A DNA stretch of 24,316 nt. Source: an uncultured Bacteroidales bacterium (GTDB lineage Bacteria > Bacteroidota > Bacteroidia > Bacteroidales > Paludibacteraceae). This document shows, one piece after another, positions 1 to 8,532 of the stretch (positions are counted from its first letter, which is position 1; every line of letters starts with the position of its first letter). Position numbers and translations under genes: made by a program. The notes beneath the pieces were generated by a model, which had not been told where the DNA came from, ran no database searches, and saw nothing but the letters and a program-made list of their open reading frames with translations. The stretch is from the NCBI GenBank assembly GCA_937885465.1, contig CAKZZM010000180.1, positions 1 to 24,316 of the forward strand, read 5' to 3'.

Positions 1-4
1 TATT

Positions 5-27
5 GAACGTTCGGAGACGTTCTCCAC
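5..27 (-). repeat. Repeat A copy (GAACGT..ACGTTC hairpin family)
   Basis: On the minus strand this reads GTGGA followed by the core GAACGTCTCCGAACGTTC. The core can fold as GAACGT / ACGTTC with a 6-nt loop. The same element recurs at 11077, 11645, 16545, 18557, 18584, 19788, 19815 and 19845. Here it is intergenic. Confidence 0.9.
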
Positions 28-29
28 TA

Positions 30-70
30 TAAAGTGCGGGCAGAGCCCTAAAGTGGAAAGTTGAAAGTTG
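30..70 (+). repeat. Repeat B copy with GAAAGTTG tail
   Basis: Contains GTGCGGGCAGAGCCCTAAAG followed by a GAAAGTTGAAAGTTG tail. The same core is found at 4480-4502 and a diverged form at 6423-6451. The core has a small GGGC/GCCC stem with an AGA loop. Confidence 0.85.
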
Positions 71-72
71 AT

Positions 73-150
73 ATTATACCTACACGCACGGGCTATTCGA
101 GCATACATTATATTATACCTACACGCACGAGCTATTCGAGCGTACATTAT
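73..150 (+). repeat. 39-bp tandem repeat, two copies
   Basis: Copies at 73-111 and 112-150 differ at two positions (ACGG vs ACGA; GCAT vs GCGT). Each contains GCTATTCGAGC, a small inverted repeat. No coding potential is seen. Confidence 0.85.
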
Positions 151-258
151 ATTTTTGATGCTGCTAACGGCAGTGGGACGATATGCTTATCAGCGTGAAG
201 ATGGCATATTAGTTGTGCGAAAAGAATGTCTAAAACCTTAGATATTCTTTTTTTTTAT
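150..258 (+). ncRNA. Possible small structured RNA or 3' end of an upstream transcript
   Basis: A possible -7 box TATTTTTG lies at 150-157, but no good -33 box is seen upstream. The stretch then shows CTGC/GCAG and ATATGC/GCATAT stems (158-211) before a strong terminator at 221-250. It could be a short RNA starting near 164, or simply the tail of a transcript beginning outside the window. It carries no ORF and matches no RNA family I recognise. Confidence 0.3.
221..258 (+). terminator. Intrinsic terminator before glnN
   Basis: A 13-bp stem with one G-U pair (221-233 with 238-250) and an AACC loop is followed by a run of T. It ends whatever is transcribed from upstream and isolates the glnN promoter. 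Confidence 0.88.
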
Positions 259-268
259 TTTTTTCTTG

Positions 269-296
269 TTTGATTTGAGAAATTGTTGTAATTTTG
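269..296 (+). promoter_or_regulatory. Bacteroidota-type promoter for glnN
   Basis: -33 TTTG at 269-272 and -7 TAATTTTG at 289-296, separated by 16 bp (a second TTTG lies at 274-277). Transcription would begin near 303. That excludes the in-frame TTG at 294 as a start codon and supports the ATG at 348. Confidence 0.7.
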
Positions 297-347
297 CGGA
301 AGATTTTTGAAAATAATCCGATTAAAAATAAAAATGAGCGTAAAATT

Positions 348-2531
348 ATGGGAAATATTCGTTTTGATGCGTTAAAAACAGCGTGGTCGCATATACCCGA
401 GGTGTGTGACAGTCAGTCTTACGGGGTAATATTTGCGCAGAATGTGTTCACACGCGAGAAGATGCGTGAGTATATAGGCAGCAATGTGCTGGAGCAATTG
501 TTTGATATTATTGATGATGAGAAGCCTCTCACTCGTGATATAGCCGATAGTGTGGCGATAGGAATGAAGAAGTGGGCGATGGAACAGGGGGCAACGCATT
601 TCACTCACTGGTTTCAGCCGCTTACGGGCGGTACTGCCGAGAAACACGATACTTTTTTCTCTCTCAGTCCTGACGGGTTGCCGATGGAAGAGTTTGGCGG
701 AAGTGAGTTATATCAGCAGGAGCCTGACGCGAGTTCGTTCCCGAGTGGTGGTCTGCGCAACACCTTCGAGGCTCGCGGCTATTCAGCCTGGGACCCGACG
801 AGTCCCGCCTTTGTGATAGGCGACAGGCTCTGTATCCCGACAATCTTTGTGGCATATACGGGTGAGGCACTCGATTATAAGACCCCCCTCTTGCGTTCGA
901 CAGCGGCTATTGATAAGGCAGCGACTGCCGTTGTCAATTATTTCGACCGCAATGTGCGTCATGTGCGTTGTAATCTCGGTTGGGAGCAGGAGTATTTCCT
1001 TATTGACGAGGCTTTGTTCAATGCTCGCCCTGACCTTGTGATGACGGGCAGGACGCTGATGGGGCATAGCAGCAGCAAGAATCAGCAGTTGGACGACCAT
1101 TATTTCGGTATCATCCCTGAGCGTGTGCTGCAGTTTATGACGGAGTTAGAGATAGAGTCGCTGCGGTTAGGTATTCCCGTCAAGACCCGCCACAACGAGG
1201 TAGCACCTAATCAGTTCGAGTTGGCGCCATCGTATGAAGAGGTGAACCTGAGTAGCGACCATAACCAACTGCTTATGTCGCTGATGGAAAATATTGCGAG
1301 GAAGCACCATTTTCGTGTGCTGCTTCACGAGAAACCCTTTGCGGGTGTTAACGGCAGTGGTAAGCACTGCAACTGGTCGCTCAGTACGAACACAGGTGTT
1401 AACCTGCTCTCGCCGGGTAAGAACCCGTATCAGAACCTGCAGTTCGTCACTTTCCTCGTCAATGTGCTGATGGCGGTGTATCGCTACAACGGACTGCTGA
1501 AAGCCTCTATTGTGTCTGCTACAAATGCCCATCGTTTGGGGGCAAATGAGGCGCCGCCTGCTATCATAAGCGTTTTCCTCGGTAAGCAACTGACGGAGGC
1601 ACTCGAGCAGATAGAGAATGCCTCGGCAGAGAGAGGTATCATCATCAATGCCAAGAAAGAGATGAAACTGGGGGTGGGTAATATCCCGCAGATACTGCTT
1701 GATAATACCGACCGCAACCGTACCTCGCCTTTTGCCTTCACCGGCAACAGGTTCGAGTTCCGTGCCGTCGGTTCGTCCGCCAACTGCGGTGCTGCGATGC
1801 TTGCACTGAATGCCGTTGTGGCAGAGCAACTGATATCATTCAAGAAAGAGGTGGATGGCAGGATAGAAAAAGGTGAGGCGAAAGAGAAAGCCTTGTTCCA
1901 AGTTATCAAGAGTTATATAAGAGAGTGTGCAGCAGTGCATTTCGAGGGCAACGGGTATAGCAACGAATGGCGTAAGGAGGCGGAGCATCGAGGCTTGGAC
2001 TGCGAAACGAGCGTGCCGCTCATCATCGATAACTACCTCAAGGATGATGTTGTGAAGATGTTCGAGACGACCAAGGTGCTGACAAAGGCTGAATTGGTGA
2101 GCCGCTGTGCCGTGAAGTGGGAGAACTATGCCATAAAGATTCAGATAGAGAGCAGAGTGCTCTCTGACCTTGTGCTCAATCATGTCCATTCGGCTGCGAA
2201 GAAGTATCAGACTATGCTGCTACAGAATGTGCTTGCCGTCAAGCAGGTGTTTAGTGAAGAGGAGGTGAAGCAACTCAACGAGCAGGACTACACCATAATA
2301 AGGCAGATAGAACAATGTTGCGGGAATATAATAGAGATGGTGGATAAGATGAAGCGTTTGAGGGTGGAAGCAGGTGCTATACAGGAGCCGCGTGAGCGGG
2401 CTGTTGCCTATCACGATAGCATAGTGCCGCTTATGGAAAAGATACGCGAGCAGGCAGATGCCCTCGAGATGATAGTTGATGACGAGATATGGACACTCCC
2501 CAAATATCGCGAGATGCTGTTTATTCACTAA
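348..2531 (+). CDS. glnN: Glutamine synthetase type III
   Basis: ATP-dependent condensation of ammonia and glutamate to glutamine, in the cytoplasm, by the large GSIII form common in Bacteroidota. The protein is 727 aa, the usual GSIII length. Recognisable blocks are GWEQEYFLID (glutamate/metal site region), HNEVAPNQFELAP, GVNGSGKHCNWSLS and NRTSPFAFTGNRFEFRAVGSS (the conserved NRxxxFxFxxxxFExRAxxS stretch). The ATG at 348 is preferred because the in-frame TTG at 294 lies within the -7 box. An A-rich leader precedes the ATG. glmS follows 53 bp downstream on the same strand with no terminator seen between them, so the pair may be co-transcribed and link nitrogen assimilation to a major glutamine consumer. 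Confidence 0.96.
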   Translation: MGNIRFDALKTAWSHIPEVCDSQSYGVIFAQNVFTREKMREYIGSNVLEQLFDIIDDEKPLTRDIADSVAIGMKKWAMEQGATHFTHWFQPLTGGTAEKHDTFFSLSPDGLPMEEFGGSELYQQEPDASSFPSGGLRNTFEARGYSAWDPTSPAFVIGDRLCIPTIFVAYTGEALDYKTPLLRSTAAIDKAATAVVNYFDRNVRHVRCNLGWEQEYFLIDEALFNARPDLVMTGRTLMGHSSSKNQQLDDHYFGIIPERVLQFMTELEIESLRLGIPVKTRHNEVAPNQFELAPSYEEVNLSSDHNQLLMSLMENIARKHHFRVLLHEKPFAGVNGSGKHCNWSLSTNTGVNLLSPGKNPYQNLQFVTFLVNVLMAVYRYNGLLKASIVSATNAHRLGANEAPPAIISVFLGKQLTEALEQIENASAERGIIINAKKEMKLGVGNIPQILLDNTDRNRTSPFAFTGNRFEFRAVGSSANCGAAMLALNAVVAEQLISFKKEVDGRIEKGEAKEKALFQVIKSYIRECAAVHFEGNGYSNEWRKEAEHRGLDCETSVPLIIDNYLKDDVVKMFETTKVLTKAELVSRCAVKWENYAIKIQIESRVLSDLVLNHVHSAAKKYQTMLLQNVLAVKQVFSEEEVKQLNEQDYTIIRQIEQCCGNIIEMVDKMKRLRVEAGAIQEPRERAVAYHDSIVPLMEKIREQADALEMIVDDEIWTLPKYREMLFIH

Positions 2532-2584
2532 CTAATTTAATAGTCTTTCAATCTTCGACTTCTGTATAAATATCAAGTAATTTT

Positions 2585-4480
2585 ATGTGTGGAATAGTAG
2601 GATATGTAGGTAGGCGACAGGCTTACGGAATATTGATAAAAGGCTTGCATCGCCTTGAGTATCGCGGTTATGACAGTGCAGGTGTGGCACTGATTAACAA
2701 AGCGGGTAATCTGAATATTTACAAGGCGAAAGGCAAGGTATCGGAGTTAGAGGCGTTCGCTGCAGATAAGGACATAACAGGCACGATAGGTATTGCCCAT
2801 ACACGTTGGGCAACGCATGGTGAACCGAGTACGATCAATGCCCACCCGCATTACTCCGAGTCGGAGCAACTTGCTATTATTCATAATGGTATAATAGAGA
2901 ACTATGCCGTGCTGAAGCAAGGGTTAGAGCAGGAGGGCTACACCTTCAAGTCCGACACTGACACAGAGGTGCTGGTGCAGCTGATAGAATATACCCAACT
3001 CAATCAGGGAACCGACACAAAGACTGCTGTGCAACTGGCGTTGCAGCAGGTTGTCGGAGCATATGCCATTGCCGTGCTTGATAAGCGCCACCCCGACACT
3101 ATCGTGGCTGCACGAAAGGGTAGTCCGCTCGTGGTCGGCATCGGGGATGATGAGTTCTTTCTCGCCTCTGATGCCACTCCTATCGTAGAATATACCGATA
3201 GGGTTATCTATATTGAGGACGAGGAAGTGGTAACGCTAAGAGCAAAGAGCAAAGAGCAAGTAGCACAGACTCAAATGAAAAAGGAGCAAGATAGTGAATC
3301 TTTAATCGATATTACGACTATCAATAATGTGCAGAAGACGCCGGAGATAAAGCGGCTGGAGATGTCGCTCAGTCAGTTGGAGAAATGCGGTTATCCGCAT
3401 TTTATGCTCAAAGAGATTTACGAGCAGCCGCGTACGCTTGCCGACTCGATGCGTGGAAGAATAAATATGCAGCAGGATAATATCGCTCTGTCGGGCTTTA
3501 TCGATAATAAGGATCGTTTTCTCAATGCCAAGCGCATCATTATCACCGCTTGCGGCACGAGTTGGCACGCGGGACTTATCGCTATGTACGCTATTGAAGA
3601 GTTTGCGCAGATACCCGTTGAGGTGGAGTATTCAAGTGAGTTCCGCTATCGCAAACCCGTTATCAATAAGGATGATGTGGTGGTGGCTATCTCGCAGTCG
3701 GGCGAGACGGCAGATACGCTCGCCGCTATTCAACTTGCCAAAGCGAAAGGGGCGTTTATCTTCTCCATCTGTAATGTAGTCGGAGCATCTATCCCTCGAC
3801 TGAGCGACAGCGGCTGCTATACCCATGTCGGACCGGAGATAGGTGTGGCAAGTACTAAGGCGTTCACGGCGCAGGTCATAGCCCTCACTATGCTCGCTCT
3901 CTGTATCGGTAAAGCGAAGAAAACCATAAGTAATGAGAAGTATCTGCATATAGTAAGAGAATTAGGGCAGATACCGAACAAGATGAGCCTTGTGCTCGAA
4001 CAAGATCGGAAATTAGCGGAATTCGCCAAGACCTTCACTTATGCGCAGAACTTCATCTACCTCGGGCGCGGTTATAACTACCCGGTGGCGATGGAAGGAG
4101 CACTGAAACTGAAAGAGATAAGTTATATCCACGCAGAGGGCTACCCCGCTGCAGAGATGAAACACGGACCGATAGCACTCATCTCGCAGGAGATGCCTGT
4201 CGTTGTTGTCGCGCCGCATTGCGGCACATACGAAAAGGTGGTAAGTAATATTCAGGAGATAAAAGCCCGAAAGGGTAGGGTTATTGCCATAGTGAGTGAG
4301 GGCGATGAGGTGGTGAAGAATATAGCAGATTATACCATCGAGGTGCCATCGACAGAGGAGTGCCTCACGCCGTTGCTCACCGTTGTGCCGCTTCAACTGC
4401 TCGCTTACCATATAGCTGTCGTCAAGGGGTGCGATGTTGATCAGCCTCGCAATCTCGCCAAGTCGGTGACGGTAGAGTAA
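2585..4480 (+). CDS. glmS: Glutamine--fructose-6-phosphate aminotransferase (isomerizing)
   Basis: Makes glucosamine-6-phosphate from fructose-6-phosphate and glutamine, the first step toward UDP-GlcNAc for peptidoglycan and LPS. The protein starts MCGIVGYVG, so Cys2 is the exposed glutaminase nucleophile after Met removal. An N-terminal glutamine amidotransferase domain (about 2-220) is followed by two SIS sugar-isomerase domains (about 300-430 and 470-600) and the canonical end PRNLAKSVTVE. At 631 aa it is somewhat long for the family. The extra length lies between the domains (about residues 219-240), where the DNA shows three AGAGCAA units and the protein turns Lys/Gln-rich. Its TAA stop is part of an interspersed repeat (4480-4502 region). 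Confidence 0.96.
   Translation: MCGIVGYVGRRQAYGILIKGLHRLEYRGYDSAGVALINKAGNLNIYKAKGKVSELEAFAADKDITGTIGIAHTRWATHGEPSTINAHPHYSESEQLAIIHNGIIENYAVLKQGLEQEGYTFKSDTDTEVLVQLIEYTQLNQGTDTKTAVQLALQQVVGAYAIAVLDKRHPDTIVAARKGSPLVVGIGDDEFFLASDATPIVEYTDRVIYIEDEEVVTLRAKSKEQVAQTQMKKEQDSESLIDITTINNVQKTPEIKRLEMSLSQLEKCGYPHFMLKEIYEQPRTLADSMRGRINMQQDNIALSGFIDNKDRFLNAKRIIITACGTSWHAGLIAMYAIEEFAQIPVEVEYSSEFRYRKPVINKDDVVVAISQSGETADTLAAIQLAKAKGAFIFSICNVVGASIPRLSDSGCYTHVGPEIGVASTKAFTAQVIALTMLALCIGKAKKTISNEKYLHIVRELGQIPNKMSLVLEQDRKLAEFAKTFTYAQNFIYLGRGYNYPVAMEGALKLKEISYIHAEGYPAAEMKHGPIALISQEMPVVVVAPHCGTYEKVVSNIQEIKARKGRVIAIVSEGDEVVKNIADYTIEVPSTEECLTPLLTVVPLQLLAYHIAVVKGCDVDQPRNLAKSVTVE
3239..3260 (+). repeat. AGAGCAA x3 microsatellite inside glmS
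   Basis: Three consecutive 7-bp AGAGCAA-type units lie in the linker between the glutaminase and isomerase domains. They encode part of a Lys/Gln-rich stretch that looks extra to the family. Confidence 0.7.
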
Positions 4481-4502
4481 AGTGCGGGCAGAGCCCTAAA
4501 GT
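4478..4502 (+). repeat. Repeat B copy between convergent glmS and feoB
   Basis: Contains GTGCGGGCAGAGCCCTAAAG. It starts with the glmS stop codon TAA and runs up to the feoB stop codon (complement of 4502-4504). The whole gap between the two convergent genes is therefore this element. It has a GGGC/GCCC mini-hairpin, but a terminator role is unproven. Confidence 0.85.
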
Positions 4503-6175
4503 TAAATCAGTTTTCCGATTTGGTAAACGCCGAAGGCGACGAGCCAAGCGAGGAGTAGCGAATGTATGACGAGGAAGGCAGCCCAGCGCCAATTAGTCTC
4601 CTTACGCAGTGTAGAAACGGTGGCGACACAGGGGAAATAAAGTAGCACAAAGAGCATAAAGGAGTACGCCGTCAGTGGCGTGAAAGCGGTGGCTGTGAGG
4701 TCGCCGCCGTAGAGGATAGCCATCGTGGAGACGATGGCTTCTTTTGCGGGCAGACCGGTGATGAGGCATACTGCCATCTTCCAGTCGAAGCCTAACGGAC
4801 GGAATAGAGGCTCTAAGAACTTGCCGATAGAGGCGAGCCATGAGGTTTCCAAATCTTGAGTCGGGAAATATTCAAGTGTCCAAAGGATAATAGAAGCCCA
4901 AAGGATAACGGTCGTTATCTTTTGGAGGTAGTCTTTGCACCTCTCCCACACACGCTCTCCGACCCTTCGCCAGTTAGGCAAAATGAAGTCGGGCAATTCA
5001 TTGACGGAGTCATCCTGCGGCTTTCTCAGCCACGGGGTATGCTTCATAATAAGTGCAAAGAGGATACTCAGTGCCACGCCTATCACATACATCGACATCA
5101 TTACAAGTGCCTTATAGCGAGGGAAGAAAGCATCGACAAACATCATATATACCGGCAGTCGCGCTGAGCACGACATAAAGGGCACCATAAGCATAGTGAG
5201 TGTGCGGTCGCGAGGGTCTTTTATGTCACGCGCCGCCATAATAGCCGGCACATTGCAGCCGAAGCCGATTAGCATGGGGATGAAAGAGCGTCCGTGAAGC
5301 CCGACGCGGTGCATGATACCATCCATCAGATACGCCTCGCGAGCCATATAACCCGTCTCTTCCATTATCGAAATGAAGAAGAAAAGGATGATGATATTCG
5401 GCAGGAAAGAGAGTACTGCCCCCACACCTTGAAAAATACCATCAATAATAAGTGAAGAGAGCCAGCCTTCCGACATTATCTCTCGCAACCGATTGCATAG
5501 CCACTCCATACCCTGTTCTATCCATCCTTGCGGATAAGCACCAAGGGAGAAGGTACATTCGAAGACGAGGTACAAGATAAGAAACATCACGGGAAAGCCA
5601 ATCCACGGATTGGTCAGTACTTTATCAATCTTCTCGAGGCGGGTATGAGTATCGTGATCACTATGATGCAGGGTCTGCGTAAGAACGCCATGCACATAAG
5701 CCCGATATGCCGCTTCATCGTCTTGCTTCCATGCATGATAGACGGGATGCGCCTCAGAGATGCGGCGAAGCAGAGTCTCTTTGACAAGAGAGAACAGTTT
5801 GTCGATGCCGATATTTTTGGTAACGGATATGCTCTCTACAGGAACGCCAATCAAGTCACTGAAAAGTGGAATATCAAGGCAGTGGTCAGTCTGTAGCAGT
5901 TGGTCGTAATGTCCGATAGCGAGTACTATCTTCTCCTGTTCGTCTATGATATGCGGGGTCTGCATCAGCGATTCTTCGAGTCTCCTTGCGTCCACTACTT
6001 GCAACACTAAATGATAACTATGAGAGTGAAGCATATCAAGGTCGTGCACCTCTTCGAAAAAGAGACGACTCTCCTCCGCATCAGCGAGGCACTGCAGCGC
6101 ACTGCAGACGGCACTCTTTCCGGCTCCACTTATGCCGACAACGGCAATTTTTATGTTATCACTGTCTTTTACCAT
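4502..6175 (-). CDS. feoB: FeoB-type ferrous iron transporter with reduced G domain
   Basis: Inner-membrane Fe(II) uptake protein of about 557 aa. The membrane part carries the two FeoB gate repeats: GFGCNVPAIMAARDIKDPRDR followed by FMSCSARLPVY, and later GLPAKEAIVSTMAILYG. The N-terminal G domain keeps a Walker A/G1 (GISGAGKS, residues 14-21) and a G5-like stretch. The usual G3 DxPG is not visible and G4 NxxD has become GHYD, so GTP binding or hydrolysis may be altered. The start was placed at the ATG at 6175 because an ORF extension to 6262 would begin upstream of the promoter at 6232-6263. No feoA gene or FeoA fusion is seen. It converges with glmS. Confidence 0.9.
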   Translation of the reverse strand: MVKDSDNIKIAVVGISGAGKSAVCSALQCLADAEESRLFFEEVHDLDMLHSHSYHLVLQVVDARRLEESLMQTPHIIDEQEKIVLAIGHYDQLLQTDHCLDIPLFSDLIGVPVESISVTKNIGIDKLFSLVKETLLRRISEAHPVYHAWKQDDEAAYRAYVHGVLTQTLHHSDHDTHTRLEKIDKVLTNPWIGFPVMFLILYLVFECTFSLGAYPQGWIEQGMEWLCNRLREIMSEGWLSSLIIDGIFQGVGAVLSFLPNIIILFFFISIMEETGYMAREAYLMDGIMHRVGLHGRSFIPMLIGFGCNVPAIMAARDIKDPRDRTLTMLMVPFMSCSARLPVYMMFVDAFFPRYKALVMMSMYVIGVALSILFALIMKHTPWLRKPQDDSVNELPDFILPNWRRVGERVWERCKDYLQKITTVILWASIILWTLEYFPTQDLETSWLASIGKFLEPLFRPLGFDWKMAVCLITGLPAKEAIVSTMAILYGGDLTATAFTPLTAYSFMLFVLLYFPCVATVSTLRKETNWRWAAFLVIHSLLLAWLVAFGVYQIGKLI

Positions 6176-6231
6176 TGTGGTACTATCGTAAGTGCGAGTG
6201 TCAAAAAGGTACACCACCCGCAAATTGATTG

Positions 6232-6263
6232 CAAAGTTACTACATTTCGGCATTATAGTCAAT
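6232..6263 (-). promoter_or_regulatory. Promoter for feoB
   Basis: On the minus strand, TTG (complement of 6260-6262), a 20-bp spacer, then -7 TAACTTTG (complement of 6232-6239). Predicted start of RNA is near 6225, leaving about a 50-nt leader before the ATG at 6175. No Fur or other operator was identified. Confidence 0.72.
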
Positions 6264-6571
6264 ACCCAAAAATGGGGAAAATAAACCCAAAACGGTCATT
6301 AGACGTTTTTGGGGATGGTTTTGAGAGGCTGTGGAGAATGCCGTCTCCGCCGTTTATAAAATTTTAACTGCAAGTAGTGCGTAGCACGCAACTCGATTTG
6401 GCAGATTCCTTGGAAGTGGGCGATGTGCGGGCAAAGACCTAAAGTTGAAAGAAACGGTAGAGACGGTCAAACAGACCGTCTCTACCGCGCTTTCCGTGTT
6501 TTTGCTCCATAGGAAATTATTATCCGTAGGAAATTTTGCTCTGTATGTATGGAATTATTATCCGCAGGGGA
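6264..6571. other. Intergenic region between the carboxyltransferase gene and feoB
   Basis: Holds no convincing gene. It contains a small TGCGT/ACGCA hairpin (6378-6390), a diverged repeat B copy (about 6423-6451), a 13-bp hairpin (6456-6486), and two imperfect tandem units of about 35-38 bp (6500-6533 and 6534-6571) that share TTTTGCTC and ATTATTATCCG. Confidence 0.6.
6440..6486 (-). terminator. Probable terminator of the minus-strand carboxyltransferase gene
   Basis: A perfect 13-bp inverted repeat, GGTAGAGACGGTC at 6456-6468 with its complement at 6474-6486, has a 5-nt loop. Read on the minus strand it is followed by a T-rich stretch (GTTTCTTTCAACTTT). It lies about 90 bp past the stop at 6572 and before the feoB promoter. 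Confidence 0.65.
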
Positions 6572-8512
6572 TTATTTCTGTTTGCGGGCGTTCATCGAGT
6601 CTTTCCACTTGCTTGCTTTAGGCTCTATCTGCTTCGGCTTACCCGCGAGTGCGTTCCCTACTGCTTTTCCTACTTTCTTAGCAGTTTCTTTTATAGCCTC
6701 TGTCATTTCCGCTGCGACGAGCTTCGTCTCCTCCACCATATCAGCCTTCTCTAACCAGCAGACGGTCTGTCCTTTGGCGACCATCTCGCCTTGCTCTTTG
6801 TCCACTGCTACCACTCTTGCGTTGTCGAAAGCCTTGAGTGCCTCGATGCCGTGCGCCGTCTGCAGATAGCATATCACTTCATCGCGGAGGAAGAGTTTGC
6901 CGTGTACGGGCTTCTGCGATTCCTCATTGGTGTTTATCTCCCACAACAATCGTCCGCTCGTGGGTGCTTCTAACGGCTCGGCAGAGGGGTGAAGAATAGC
7001 GCGTTTGTCTGCAGCGGAGATGAAGGTAATCTGCTGACCGCCTTTCGCTGCTTTCTCCATGCGCTCTAAGAGGTCCTTATTGAACTGCTCCTTTGCTATA
7101 CCTGATTTATATTCGCGATACTGCTTATCGTGCATAGCGAACTCGAATAACTCTTCATCGTCCTGACCTCTGTCCCAACCGAGTTCTTCCATCTCTTTGA
7201 TATATTGCGGTAGTACATCGGGGTAGAGTTTCTGCGGGTCGTCGGTGTAGAACTCGAACTGTTTCTCTTTTGCCAATTCCACAATTTCCGGTGCGAGTTT
7301 GCCCGGCAGTTTGCCTGACTTGCCGAGTATCATCCCCCACATGGCGGGGTCCATGCGAGAGAAATCCTTCTCGCCCATCGAGCGGGAGAAGAGGTTCATC
7401 AAGGCAGCGTTCTTTACATATTGCGAGAAAGGTGTTACAAGGCACGGTGTACCGAGCATCGGCCATATACGCTTTACCTCAGAGAATAGTTCGACGAGCA
7501 GTTCGTCTTCGTTCAGTTCTTTCTCTCCGCGTTTCTTGCGGTTGGCATTGATAGCGGCATGCATACCTTTGAGGTCAGCCATGAGCGAGCCCATCATACC
7601 TCCCGGCAACCCGCAACCAACGAGTAACGAGGTCATCTTCGAGTTACGCGGATCAATCCAATAACCGAGGAATTCGTCAATGAACGATTGTGTCAGTGAA
7701 CGCGCTTCCATATAGGCGTTCATATTGATATCTTTAACGAGGAAACCGGCATCGCGCAGCATAGCCTGAATAGTGATGACATCGGGGTGTACCATTCCCC
7801 AAGACAGAGGTTCCATAGCGACATCGAGCACATCACCGCCTGCCTTCGCCACTTCGAGCATAGATGCTACGGAGAAGCCGGGACCTGTATGGCCGTGATA
7901 TTGGATGATGATATCGGGGTGCTTCTCTTTTATCGCCCGTACTATATCGCCGAGCATAGCGGGGCGGCCTACACCTGCCATATCTTTGAGACATATCTCC
8001 TCTGCACCGGCTTCGATAAGTTGCTCTGCGAGGTTGATATAGTACTCGCGAGTGTGCACGGCAGAGTAGGTGATGCACATTGTCGCTTGCGCCGTCATAC
8101 CTGCTTCTTTCGCCCATTTGATTGAAGGGATGATATTGCGCGGGTCGTTCAATCCGCAGAAGATACGCGTGATATTGGTACCTTGAGCGTGTTTTACTTT
8201 GTACATCAGTTGCCTGACATCGGCAGGTACAGGGTTCATACGAAGGGCGTTCAAACCGCGGTCAAGCATATGAGTCTTGATGCCGGCTTCGTTGAACGGC
8301 TTGCAAAAGGTGCGAACTGCCAGATTGGGGTTCTCACCATAGAGGAGGTTCACCTGCTCTGATGCACCACCGTTCGTCTCTACGCGGTCGAAACAACCCA
8401 TATCAATAATCACAGGGGCTATCTTTGCAAGTTGATCTTTGCGGGGCACATACTTGCCCGAACTTTGCCACATGTCACGATAGACAAGGGAGAATTGAAT
8501 TTCCTTTTTCAT
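6572..8512 (-). CDS. OadA/PycB-type carboxyltransferase subunit (oxaloacetate decarboxylase alpha / pyruvate carboxylase B family)
   Basis: A 646-aa member of the HMGL-like carboxyltransferase family, which moves CO2 between biotin and pyruvate/oxaloacetate-type acids. The barrel begins SLVYRDMWQSSGKYVPR. CLKDMAG carries Lys176, the expected carbamylated or metal-binding Lys, and QYHGHTGPGF carries the HxH metal ligands (His206, His208). PycA_OadA-type sequence (GLPGGMMGS, TPFSQYVKNAAL, LGKSGKLPGKL) follows. The C-terminal part resembles a lipoyl/biotinyl fold but has EALK where EAMK would be expected, then a Lys/Ala-rich tail. Biotinylation is therefore uncertain, and biotin may be carried by a separate protein. 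No other decarboxylase subunits are in the window. It has its own promoter at 8603-8633. Confidence 0.88.
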   Translation of the reverse strand: MKKEIQFSLVYRDMWQSSGKYVPRKDQLAKIAPVIIDMGCFDRVETNGGASEQVNLLYGENPNLAVRTFCKPFNEAGIKTHMLDRGLNALRMNPVPADVRQLMYKVKHAQGTNITRIFCGLNDPRNIIPSIKWAKEAGMTAQATMCITYSAVHTREYYINLAEQLIEAGAEEICLKDMAGVGRPAMLGDIVRAIKEKHPDIIIQYHGHTGPGFSVASMLEVAKAGGDVLDVAMEPLSWGMVHPDVITIQAMLRDAGFLVKDINMNAYMEARSLTQSFIDEFLGYWIDPRNSKMTSLLVGCGLPGGMMGSLMADLKGMHAAINANRKKRGEKELNEDELLVELFSEVKRIWPMLGTPCLVTPFSQYVKNAALMNLFSRSMGEKDFSRMDPAMWGMILGKSGKLPGKLAPEIVELAKEKQFEFYTDDPQKLYPDVLPQYIKEMEELGWDRGQDDEELFEFAMHDKQYREYKSGIAKEQFNKDLLERMEKAAKGGQQITFISAADKRAILHPSAEPLEAPTSGRLLWEINTNEESQKPVHGKLFLRDEVICYLQTAHGIEALKAFDNARVVAVDKEQGEMVAKGQTVCWLEKADMVEETKLVAAEMTEAIKETAKKVGKAVGNALAGKPKQIEPKASKWKDSMNARKQK

Positions 8513-8532
8513 ATACGATATTTTACATTATG

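Noticed and set aside
294..347. TTG start giving glnN 18 extra N-terminal residues
   Set aside because: The TTG lies in the -7 promoter box, upstream of the predicted RNA start; the ATG at 348 gives the family's usual N-terminus.
1167..1829. Long antisense open frame (220 codons) inside glnN
   Set aside because: It lies wholly opposite conserved glnN sequence, has no recognisable domain, and no promoter was noted. It is a shadow frame.
6176..6262. N-terminal extension of feoB to 6262
   Set aside because: It overlaps the feoB promoter, and the G-domain start fits the ATG at 6175.
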